Both the position numbers and the translations under genes were made by a program. From Spirochaetaceae bacterium (GTDB lineage Bacteria > Spirochaetota > Spirochaetia > Treponematales > Rectinemataceae), in contig JANXYQ010000075.1 of NCBI GenBank assembly GCA_025355995.1, forward strand, positions 1-64,000: 64,000 bases of DNA, given 5' to 3'. Positions within the stretch are counted from its first letter, which is position 1, and every line of letters starts with the position of its first letter. The notes beneath the pieces were generated by a model. It ran no database searches. It was not told the origin of the DNA and worked only from the letters and a program-made list of their open reading frames with translations. Of this stretch, positions 16,252-23,330 are shown piece by piece.

Positions 16252-17900
16252 TCGGCGACCTCCACGTCCACACGAATCGCTCGGACGGTTCCTATGCGCC
16301 GAGGGAGGCCGTGCTCCTGGCGAAGGAGCGGGGCCTCTCGTATATCGGGATAGTCGACCACGATACGACGGCGGGCCTCGAGGAGGCGATCGCCCTCGGC
16401 CTCAAGCTCGGAGTGATCGTCCTCCCGGGCGTCGAGATTTCCGCCTACGATTTTAAGCGGGGGCGCAAGGCTCACGTCCTGGGCTATGGTTATTCGTCCC
16501 CCGCGGTCAATATCGAGGCTCTTTGCGCCCCGATTCTCGAGGCGCGCGACGCCATGACGAGGAAGCAGGTGGCGACCCTGGTCGCCGCGGGCTACCCGAT
16601 ATCGATCGAAGAGGTAGTACATGCCTCTGGAGGGGCGGCGACGCTCTATAAGCAGCACATCATGGCCGTGCTCCAAAGTAAGGGGCTCGCGGATGGCATG
16701 TACGGGCGAACCTACGACGGGCTCTTCAAGTCAGGCGGTATCTGCTCGGGGGATATCCGCTACGCCGATGCCTTCGACGCCCTGCGTGCAATCCGCGCCG
16801 ACGGCGGGGTCGCCGTCCTCGCCCATCCCGGCCAGCTCGATTCCTGGGAGCTCCTGGACGAGCTCCTCGAGGCGGGCCTGGGCGGCATCGAGCTCTACCA
16901 CGAGAGCCATTCCCTCGCGGATCACCGAAGGGTGATCGCGCTCGCCAAAGCGCGGCCCGGCCTGGCCTTGACCGGGGGCAGCGACGACCACGGCTCCCTC
17001 GGCTCGATGCACGCGATGGGCGACATACGCGCGCCTTTCGGAGCCCTCGAGGCCCTGGGTTGCCGGCCCGCCCTTCCCTACGGCTTCGTCGAGGGCCTCG
17101 TCCGCGAGGCCGGGTCGATCTTGCGCAAAGCCGCGGCCGGCTCCATGGAAATCGAGCTAAAAGGAGGCGACCGCCGCGACCTGGTCACGCGATACGATGG
17201 GATCGTCCAGGATTATCTCGTCTCGGGCATCTCCACGCGCCATCCCGGCCACGCCTTCCTCGCCGAGGAGGCAATCTTTCAGGGGGGTCGGCCAGGCGGT
17301 CAGGCGGATTCTTTCGAAATCGGCCCCGTATGGATAATAGACCCCATAGACGGCACCACGAATTTCGCCTGCTCGGGCCGAGACTTCGCGATATCGGTAG
17401 CCCTCTACGAGGACGGGCAGCCGCGGGTCGGATTCGTCTACGACGCGATGGCGGACGAGATGTACGCGGCTGCGACCGGGGAAGGAGCCTATCTCAACGG
17501 CGCCCGTCTAGGCCCCGCCGGCAGGGCTCCGACGATCGACGGCGCCCTCGTGGACCTGAGCATGGATTCTTGCCGCGTCCTCAAAGGATTCGACGGCGCG
17601 GATCCCGAAGCCCTCGCCCTGGCGGGAAGCGGTCACCGCGCCCTCGGCTGCGCCTCGCTCGATATCTGCAGGATAGCCCGGGGCTCCCTCGACGTGTACC
17701 TTTCGGCCAAGCTCTGCCCCTGGGACTACGCGGCCGCCGATATCGTACTCGCCGAGGCGGGCGGCGCCTCGACGATCCGCTTCCTGCCCGGGGATGAGCG
17801 TGGCATGCGCTCCCGCCGATTCTACGCGGCGGCGGGTACGCCGGCCATGCTGGCCGACGCGATGGGCATCCTCTTCTATCCCTCGCGCGCGCGAAATTAA
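16248..17900 (+). CDS. Fused PHP-type cyclic phosphodiesterase and inositol-monophosphatase-family protein
   Basis: A 550-residue two-domain protein starting at a GTG that overlaps the phnL stop. Residues 1 to about 270 are a PHP domain with metal ligands in DLHVHTNRSDGS, VDHDTT, GVEIS, AHPGQ and SDDHG. It resembles the PHP enzymes (PhnPP type) that open ribosyl 1,2-cyclic phosphate, the C-P lyase product. Residues about 280-550 are an inositol-monophosphatase-type domain with AEEA, DPIDGTTNF and WDYAAADIVLAEAGG. phnN and phnP are absent from the window, so the fusion probably completes the pathway by hydrolysing the cyclic phosphate and then a sugar phosphate. The exact order and products are inferred. 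Confidence 0.85.
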   Translation: MIGDLHVHTNRSDGSYAPREAVLLAKERGLSYIGIVDHDTTAGLEEAIALGLKLGVIVLPGVEISAYDFKRGRKAHVLGYGYSSPAVNIEALCAPILEARDAMTRKQVATLVAAGYPISIEEVVHASGGAATLYKQHIMAVLQSKGLADGMYGRTYDGLFKSGGICSGDIRYADAFDALRAIRADGGVAVLAHPGQLDSWELLDELLEAGLGGIELYHESHSLADHRRVIALAKARPGLALTGGSDDHGSLGSMHAMGDIRAPFGALEALGCRPALPYGFVEGLVREAGSILRKAAAGSMEIELKGGDRRDLVTRYDGIVQDYLVSGISTRHPGHAFLAEEAIFQGGRPGGQADSFEIGPVWIIDPIDGTTNFACSGRDFAISVALYEDGQPRVGFVYDAMADEMYAAATGEGAYLNGARLGPAGRAPTIDGALVDLSMDSCRVLKGFDGADPEALALAGSGHRALGCASLDICRIARGSLDVYLSAKLCPWDYAAADIVLAEAGGASTIRFLPGDERGMRSRRFYAAAGTPAMLADAMGILFYPSRARN

Positions 17901-17907
17901 TCGATTG

Positions 17908-17964
17908 CTAAGACGTTCCGACCCCTTTCCTAACAATAGTTCCTTAACATCACGGTGAAATCTC
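17908..17964 (+). promoter_or_regulatory. TAAC-type repeats upstream of phnD
   Basis: CTAAG (17908), CGACC (17919) and CTAAC (17930) are spaced 11 bp apart; a TTAAC at 17944 is 14 bp further on. This is a looser version of the direct repeats seen at other genes. No strong -10 is evident between 17949 and the AGGAGG that precedes the phnD start. phnDCE therefore probably has its own promoter distinct from that of phnG. Confidence 0.4.
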
Positions 17965-17978
17965 ATTAGGAGGCAAAG

Positions 17979-19016
17979 ATGAAAAAGGCACTCATCGTCC
18001 TATCGCTCGCGCTCGCGGTCCTTGGCGGGGCTTTCGCGGCTCCCAAGCAGTTGACCGTGGTCTGGTACCCGAACAACTCCGGAGAGGACTGGAAGGCCGG
18101 CCGCCAGTCCATGGACGACATCATCGCCAAGGCTACCGGCATTTCCGTCGTCGATAAGCTCACTACCGACTACGTCATCGCCATTGAGGCCATCGCTACC
18201 GGCAACGCCGCCATCTGCTATCCGGGCGCCGTCGGCTACATCCAGGCCAGCCAGAAGAACCCCAAGGTAGTGCCCCTCGTCACGATCTCCAGCGCCAAGG
18301 GGACCCTCGACGACTCGGTATACTATAGCCGCATAGCGGTGCGGATCGGGGATGCCGCCCAGTACATGAAGAACGGCGCCTACTCCATCGAAAACATCAA
18401 GGGCAGGGTCATGTCCTTCGTCTCCTCCAGCTCGACCTCGGGCTTCATGGTCCCCGCCACCCTCGTCAAGTCCTACTTCGGCAAGCAGATGGGCTGGACC
18501 GACCAGAAGGTCGAGGACCTCTTCCTCGAGGGCGGCAGCGACAAGTTCTTCTCCAACGTGGTATTCGGCCAGTCGCACCAGGGCTCGATCTACAACGTCC
18601 TCGCCGGCAAGGCAGATGTCTGCGCGGTGGACGACTCCGACGTCGACTCCTACTTCGACCTCGTCGCAGGCAAGGCCAACGCCGCGGGCGCGATCTATGC
18701 GGTGAAGCAGGGCGCGGCCGCTCCCTTCGACACCGTCCCCGGCACAGCCTTCGTCGTGCTGACCTCGTCGACGGTCAGGCAGGCTCCGATCATCGTCAAT
18801 CGCGACCTCATAACCGACGCCCAGTTCAAGGCACTTCGCGCCGCCCTCACCTCGGACTCCACGACCAACAACCCGAAGATCTTCACGCCCAAGGATTTCA
18901 AGGACGAGAGCGGCAATCCCTATAAGGGACTGTGGTCCAAGGCGGAGGGCAGCAAGATCCGCTTCCTCCCCGTCGAGGCCGCCTGGTACGACGATATCCG
19001 CGCCCTGATGAAATAA
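17979..19016 (+). CDS. phnD: Phosphonate/phosphite ABC transporter substrate-binding protein
   Basis: A 345-residue periplasmic binding protein. The first ~21 residues are a signal peptide (MKKALIVLS, hydrophobic core, AFA-A). The mature start KQLTVVWYPNNSGEDWKAGR and the motifs AICYPGAVGYIQA and SFVSSSSTSGFMVPATLV (the oxyanion-binding Ser-Ser-Ser-Thr-Ser loop) mark the PhnD/PtxB family. AGGAGG seven bases upstream sets the start. With phnC and two phnE genes it forms a high-affinity importer that feeds the C-P lyase encoded upstream. Ligand (phosphonate, phosphite or phosphate) cannot be fixed by sequence. Confidence 0.9.
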   Translation: MKKALIVLSLALAVLGGAFAAPKQLTVVWYPNNSGEDWKAGRQSMDDIIAKATGISVVDKLTTDYVIAIEAIATGNAAICYPGAVGYIQASQKNPKVVPLVTISSAKGTLDDSVYYSRIAVRIGDAAQYMKNGAYSIENIKGRVMSFVSSSSTSGFMVPATLVKSYFGKQMGWTDQKVEDLFLEGGSDKFFSNVVFGQSHQGSIYNVLAGKADVCAVDDSDVDSYFDLVAGKANAAGAIYAVKQGAAAPFDTVPGTAFVVLTSSTVRQAPIIVNRDLITDAQFKALRAALTSDSTTNNPKIFTPKDFKDESGNPYKGLWSKAEGSKIRFLPVEAAWYDDIRALMK

Positions 19017-19025
19017 GCGGAAGGG

Positions 19026-19055
19026 AAGCCCGAGAGGCGAAGGCTTCTCGGGCTT
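19026..19055 (+). promoter_or_regulatory. Intercistronic hairpin between phnD and phnC
   Basis: Perfect 10-bp inverted repeat (arms 19026-19035 and 19046-19055) with a 10-base loop, not followed by T residues. Such hairpins after a binding-protein gene typically protect the upstream mRNA from 3' decay and give more binding protein than permease. Confidence 0.7.
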
Positions 19056-19071
19056 GCCTATGGGAGCCTCG

Positions 19072-19845
19072 ATGGCGATTCTGACGATCAAGAGCCTGAC
19101 GAAATATTACAAGGACCTGCGAGCGCTCTCCGAGGTATCCCTGAAAGTCAAGGCCGGGGAATTCGTGACCGTGATCGGTCGCTCGGGGGCGGGAAAGTCC
19201 ACGCTGCTCCGCTGCGTGAACCGGATGATCGAGCCCAGCTCGGGATTGATCGAGTTCGACGGGATCGACATGCGATCCCTGGGAAGGCGGGACCTGCGCA
19301 AGGCGCGGACGCGGATCGGCATGATATTCCAGCACTTCAACCTCGTGCCCAGGCAGACCGTCATCGAGAACGTCCTGCACGGCCGCCTCGGCTACAAGTC
19401 GACGCTGCAGGGCTCCTTCGGGATCTACAGCGACGAGGAGAAAAGCCATGCCGTCGACGTCCTCGCGCGGCTCGGCCTCGCAGAGCAGATGCACAAGCGC
19501 TGCGACCAGCTCTCGGGCGGGCAGAAGCAGAGGGTCGGCATCGCGCGCTCCCTGGTCCAGGACCCGAGGCTCATCCTCTGCGACGAGCCGATAGCCTCTT
19601 TGGACCCGAGCTCGGCCAAGACCATCATGGATCACCTGCATCGCATCTCCCGCGATATGAAGATAACCATACTGATGAACCTCCATCAGGTTGATGTCGC
19701 CATCAAGTATTCGGACAGGATCATCGGGATCCGCGAGGGCGGAATCGTCTTCGACGACGAGCCGAGGAGGCTCAAGAAGAAGATAGTGGCCGAGATCTAC
19801 GGCTCCGACGCCGACGACATACTCTTCGAGGAGTCCCCGGAATGA
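19072..19845 (+). CDS. phnC: Phosphonate ABC transporter ATP-binding protein
   Basis: A 257-residue ABC ATPase: Walker A GRSGAGKST, Q-loop IFQHFNLV, signature LSGGQKQRVGIARSL, Walker B LILCDEPIASLD, switch His in MNLHQVDVA. The LDP-SSAK and HQVDVA pattern is that of PhnC. GGGAG five bases before the ATG at 19072 sets the start; an upstream in-frame ATG (at 19060) lies within or next to the hairpin. Coupled to phnE1 by ATGA. Confidence 0.92.
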   Translation: MAILTIKSLTKYYKDLRALSEVSLKVKAGEFVTVIGRSGAGKSTLLRCVNRMIEPSSGLIEFDGIDMRSLGRRDLRKARTRIGMIFQHFNLVPRQTVIENVLHGRLGYKSTLQGSFGIYSDEEKSHAVDVLARLGLAEQMHKRCDQLSGGQKQRVGIARSLVQDPRLILCDEPIASLDPSSAKTIMDHLHRISRDMKITILMNLHQVDVAIKYSDRIIGIREGGIVFDDEPRRLKKKIVAEIYGSDADDILFEESPE

Positions 19846-20642
19846 CCTCGATCATCGAGGTCCGGAGGATGTTCCGGCGCCGGGAGGCGATCGCTCTGGC
19901 GAGCTTCGCCCTCCTCGCCGTCCTGACCCTTGGCTCGTCCATCATTACGTCCTTCGATTGGCCATCCTGCCTAAGGTCCTTTCCAAAGGCCTTTTCCTGG
20001 CTGGCGGCCAATTTCATCCCGAACGGCAAGGCCCTGGCCAACGCGCCGAAAATACTCGCCCGGCTGGCGGAGACAGTGCTCGTGTCCGTCATGGCCACCG
20101 TTGTCGCGGCGGCGCTCGCCTTTCTCATGGCCCTGCTCGGATCGAAGACCACGCGGCCGCACCCCGTCGCCTCGGGCCTCGTCCGCCTCGTCGCCTCCCT
20201 GTGCAGGAACATTCCGGTAGTGGCCTGGGCCATGATCTTCCTCCTATCCTTCGGCCAGAACGTCCTGACCGGGCTCCTCGCCCTCTTCATCGGCACCTTC
20301 GGCTTCCTCACGCGGGCCTTCATGGAGACCGTGGACGAGTCGGCGGAGAGCAGCGTCGAGGCGCTCTGGGCATCGGGGGCTCCCTGGGCCGCCACCGTGA
20401 TGCAGGCCGTCGTGCCCTCGGTGATGCCGCAGGTAGCGAGCTGGATGCTCTACATGGTGGAGACCAACATCCGAGACGCGACCCTGGTCGGGATCCTGAC
20501 CGGCACCGGAATCGGCTTCCTCTTCGACCTCTACTACAAGAGCCTGAACTTCTCCTCCGCGGCCTTCGTCGTGATCTGCATAGTCGCGGTGGTGATACTG
20601 ATAGAGGCGGGATCGAACGCGCTTCGGAGAGTGATCCTGTGA
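19842..20642 (+). CDS. phnE: Phosphonate ABC transporter permease, first copy
   Basis: A 266-residue inner-membrane permease with about six hydrophobic segments. The cytoplasmic EAA loop is ESSVEALWASGAPWAATVMQAVVP, the coupling helix that contacts PhnC. RNIPVVAWAMIF is a PhnE hallmark. The gene is one of two adjacent phnE genes; the products presumably form a heterodimer. The stop overlaps the GTG of the second copy (GTGA). Confidence 0.9.
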   Translation: MTSIIEVRRMFRRREAIALASFALLAVLTLGSSIITSFDWPSCLRSFPKAFSWLAANFIPNGKALANAPKILARLAETVLVSVMATVVAAALAFLMALLGSKTTRPHPVASGLVRLVASLCRNIPVVAWAMIFLLSFGQNVLTGLLALFIGTFGFLTRAFMETVDESAESSVEALWASGAPWAATVMQAVVPSVMPQVASWMLYMVETNIRDATLVGILTGTGIGFLFDLYYKSLNFSSAAFVVICIVAVVILIEAGSNALRRVIL

Positions 20643-21457
20643 CGACCGGGAGAGACAGGATACGGCTGCGCAAGCCGACCGCCTCGAGCGTCGCCCTCGA
20701 CCTGACCTTCCTCGCGTTGGTTGGCTTGTCCGTCTTCGGGTTCTTCGCGATCGACACGAAGGGCCTGAAGACTGGCCCTGCCGCGGCCAAGCTCCTCTCG
20801 GACCTCGTGAAGATGTTCGCGCACCCGGTGGCCAAGCACTTCAGCCTCGCGGAGGCGATATGGGCGATGCTCCTGACCCTCGGACTCGCCTTCCTGACCA
20901 CGCTGCTGGGCGCCTTCCTCGCTATCATCCTGAGTTCCTTCGCCGCCAAGAACCTGAGCAAGCCTGCCGTATCGAATGCGCTGAAGCTCCTAGTCGCCTT
21001 CGTCCGCGCGGTGCCGACCATCCTGTGGGTCCTGATCTTCGCGATCGGGGCCGGGCTCGGAAGCGTCGCCGCCGTAGTCGGCATGACCTTCCATTCCTTC
21101 GCATACCTCCTCAAGGCCTATTCCGAATCCTTCGAGGAGGTCGGCGGCGACGTCGTCGAGGCTCTCAAGGCCTCGGGGGCCAACTGGACCCAGATAGTCT
21201 GCCAGGCCGTCGTCCCCTCCTCCATGAGCTATATCGTTTCGTGGACCTTCATGCGCTTCGAGATCAATTTCGCCAACGCGGTCGCCATGGGCGCGGCCGC
21301 CGGGGCGGGAGGCATCGGCTACGAGCTCTTCATGGCCTCGGGCTTCTATTTCAACATCGGGGAAGTCGGCTTTATCACGTATCTCATCCTGTTCGTCGCT
21401 ATCCTCCTCGAGCTCGGCGCCATGCGGCTCAAGGCGCGACAGCACGTGCAGCGATGA
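20639..21457 (+). CDS. phnE: Phosphonate ABC transporter permease, second copy
   Basis: A 272-residue permease starting at GTG 20639 with a short basic N-terminal tail, then about six membrane segments. The EAA loop is GDVVEALKASGANWTQIVCQAVVPSS, and VRAVPTILWVLIFAIGAGLG is typical of PhnE. It shares family motifs with the upstream permease but is clearly diverged, so the pair is an old duplication that forms a heterodimeric channel with PhnC and PhnD. Confidence 0.9.
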   Translation: MTTGRDRIRLRKPTASSVALDLTFLALVGLSVFGFFAIDTKGLKTGPAAAKLLSDLVKMFAHPVAKHFSLAEAIWAMLLTLGLAFLTTLLGAFLAIILSSFAAKNLSKPAVSNALKLLVAFVRAVPTILWVLIFAIGAGLGSVAAVVGMTFHSFAYLLKAYSESFEEVGGDVVEALKASGANWTQIVCQAVVPSSMSYIVSWTFMRFEINFANAVAMGAAAGAGGIGYELFMASGFYFNIGEVGFITYLILFVAILLELGAMRLKARQHVQR

Positions 21458-21471
21458 TGGAGGGATCCACG

Positions 21472-22179
21472 ATGCCAATTCGCGCCATCATCCTCGCAAC
21501 CTTCGCCTTGACCCTCTCGGTCAACGAGGCTCGGGCCGAGGATCCCGCCCTGACGCTCAGGTACCAGGGCTTCGACGCCGATGGGAGGGCGAGCCGCGGC
21601 GCGTCGCTGATTCTTCGAGGCGAGGGCGGGAAGACGATCGGTCTGTATCGGGAAGACGGGTCGAACGACCAGCGCTTCGAGCTCACGGACGATGCCGGGC
21701 GATTGACGACCCGCGTCAGCGGTCCCGGCGAAGGCATGATCTTTTCCGCGCTTTTCAGGCCGGCAGAGGGCCGAGTGTTCGTCAAGGCGGACGGCGCCGC
21801 TGCGAAGGGCTGGAAGCCGGCGCTCGGCGACGGGAACGCCGGTCTGTTCTTCATACTCCCGAGGCTTCTCGACCTGCGAGCGGGGAAATCCAGGGCCGCC
21901 TACACAATAGTCAGGGGAGAGGACGGCAAGCGCGCCACCTTCCTCTTCGATTGCCTCGGGTCCACGAAGATACTCGTGTGGGGAGAGGTCCAGGATGTCT
22001 ACGATGTGCGGATGGAGCTCGGCGACGGTCTCCTGCATCTTTTCTGGCCTTATGCCTATCACTATTACTTTCGCGTCAGCGACTCGATCATGCTCCGATA
22101 CGAGGGGCCGAATGCGGAACGCCGCATGGTGCGGTTGGACCTCCTGTCGGCGGAGAGCTCCCTGCTGGCTTTTCGCTGA
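21472..22179 (+). CDS. Exported protein of unknown function at the end of the phnDCEE cluster
   Basis: A 235-residue protein with a signal peptide (MPIRAIILATFALTLSVNEARA-E). The mature part is beta-rich, has no recognised motif and contains an aromatic-rich segment FWPYAYHYYFRVSD near the C-terminus. GGAGGG at 21459-21464, seven bases before the ATG at 21472, sets the start; ATGs at 21454 and 21457 are less well placed. It follows phnE by 14 bases and so is probably co-transcribed with the transporter. I do not recognise the family. A periplasmic role in phosphonate or phosphate-ester handling is only suggested by position. Confidence 0.7.
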   Translation: MPIRAIILATFALTLSVNEARAEDPALTLRYQGFDADGRASRGASLILRGEGGKTIGLYREDGSNDQRFELTDDAGRLTTRVSGPGEGMIFSALFRPAEGRVFVKADGAAAKGWKPALGDGNAGLFFILPRLLDLRAGKSRAAYTIVRGEDGKRATFLFDCLGSTKILVWGEVQDVYDVRMELGDGLLHLFWPYAYHYYFRVSDSIMLRYEGPNAERRMVRLDLLSAESSLLAFR

Positions 22180-22194
22180 CTCATCCATCCTTTG

Positions 22195-22227
22195 TTAATA
22201 ATGAGTTAATTCCAAATGGCGGAGAAT
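22195..22227 (+). promoter_or_regulatory. Pho-box-like repeats and -10 upstream of small coiled-coil gene
   Basis: TTAA at 22195 and 22206 are 11 bp apart. GAGAAT at 22222-22227 is the same hexamer found at three other sites. It predicts a leader of about 65 nt before the ATG at 22299, which has its own TTGGAGG ribosome site. Confidence 0.5.
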
Positions 22228-22298
22228 ATGCCGACGGAAAAAATGCATAATAGAAATACAAATCTCAAACGCGCAAGGTCAAGTTGGAGGAAACCTCT

Positions 22299-22598
22299 AT
22301 GAGCAAATCGATTTCGAGCGTGCTGGATGCGTCCAGGAAATTCCTGGAGAAAAACGAGAAGTCCAATTTGAGCCTCAAGCAGGCTTTGGCCGCCTTATCC
22401 GATGCCGAGAAGGCCTGCGCCGAATTGTCCTCGCTCAAGACCAAGCTGGCCGCCTTGACGGAGGCCAGGAAGGATGCGGTGCTCGCCCTCGAGGATGCCC
22501 TGGCGAGGGTCAAGCTGGAGAAGAAGCTGAAGTCGAAAGAAGCGAAGGTCCAGGCCAAGCTGGCTGACCTGGCCTCATCCGTCGGCGTTGCTAGATAG
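22299..22598 (+). CDS. Small lysine-rich coiled-coil protein
   Basis: A 99-residue cytosolic protein with no signal peptide, almost entirely predicted helix and with a leucine/alanine heptad pattern from about residue 24 to 92. It has more Lys than Glu, so it is net basic. TTGGAGG precedes the ATG at 22299; the TTG inside that ribosome site is not taken as a start. I do not recognise a family. The strong ribosome site and the regulatory repeats it shares with the phosphate-related genes support a real, regulated gene. It overlaps the convergent methyltransferase by 8 bp. Confidence 0.65.
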   Translation: MSKSISSVLDASRKFLEKNEKSNLSLKQALAALSDAEKACAELSSLKTKLAALTEARKDAVLALEDALARVKLEKKLKSKEAKVQAKLADLASSVGVAR

Positions 22599-23247
22599 CG
22601 GACTCGGCGGTCGCGGCGAGGACGGAAAAGTACCTGCTCGCGCCTGGCCGCTCGATCTCGTCGTCGAGCTTCATGTTCCTTAGCTCGAAGGCCGAGAGCA
22701 GAGAGCGCAGCTCTCCCTCGTCCAGGTAGCAGTGGGGGAGCAGGGCGCCCCCCTCTTCGACCTTCATCCTAACTCGGGCATCGTCGGTTGCGCCCTCGCC
22801 GCCGAAGAAATAGGGGGACTCCCTCGAGATGAAGTTAGCGAAGAACTCGCCCCCCGGGGCGAGGACCCTGCGAGCCTGGGCGATCGAGTCTTCGAGGCCC
22901 CGGAAATCGCAATGGTAAATCGATCGGAAGGCGAGGACGCAATCGAAGGCTCCGTCTAGGAAGGGGAGATCTCGCAAGTCCCCCTGCGCGGTGAGCACTT
23001 CGAGGCGCTCGGCGGAAGCCTGCTCCCGAAGCCTGGCGAGCCCGATTTCCGAAAGGTCGAAGCCCGTGACCGCGAAGCCGGCGCGGGCGAAGAGGAGGGC
23101 ATGCCTTCCGAGGCCGCAACCCAGGTCGAGCACTCGAGAGTATCCGGCCTCGGTCCAGCGCGCGAGCAGGTCGCGTACTTCCTCGGCCGGCTCGAGCCAA
23201 TAGGCCTCGGCGATTTTGTCCCAGGCCCATGGTTTCGTCTGGATCAT
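22591..23247 (-). CDS. Class I SAM-dependent methyltransferase
   Basis: A 218-residue cytosolic methyltransferase. Motif I LDLGCGLGRHALLFARAG, post-I VTGFDLSEIGL, motif II FDCVLAFRSIYHC and motif III VLAPGGEFF are intact. The C-terminal third is family-variable, so the acceptor is unknown; it could be a small molecule or lipid. GAGGAG six bases upstream supports the ATG at 23247. It has 11-bp-spaced TAAC/TAGC repeats upstream on its own strand, overlapping the 3' end of the GH123-like gene. Confidence 0.8.
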   Translation of the reverse strand: MIQTKPWAWDKIAEAYWLEPAEEVRDLLARWTEAGYSRVLDLGCGLGRHALLFARAGFAVTGFDLSEIGLARLREQASAERLEVLTAQGDLRDLPFLDGAFDCVLAFRSIYHCDFRGLEDSIAQARRVLAPGGEFFANFISRESPYFFGGEGATDDARVRMKVEEGGALLPHCYLDEGELRSLLSAFELRNMKLDDEIERPGASRYFSVLAATAESAI

Positions 23248-23315
23248 CGGACGCTCCTCGCGCGGGCATCGCGCCGCCGCGATGAGGAGTCTATAGGCTA
23301 TCGCCTGCCTGCGGT

Positions 23316-23330
23316 GTTAGGAATGGGCTA
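23316..23330 (-). promoter_or_regulatory. TAAC-type repeat upstream of methyltransferase gene
   Basis: On the minus strand TAGC (23330-23327) and TAAC (23319-23316) lie 11 bp apart. No strong -10 is seen; a CTATAG-like stretch near 23291-23296 is a candidate. The repeat overlaps the last codons and stop of the GH123-like gene, so part of the signal could be coincidental. Confidence 0.35.

Noticed and set aside
19958-20638. Upstream extension of the second phnE over the first
   Set aside because: The extra sequence is Arg/His/Pro-rich and overlaps phnE1; the GTG at 20639 gives a family-length permease and a GTGA junction.
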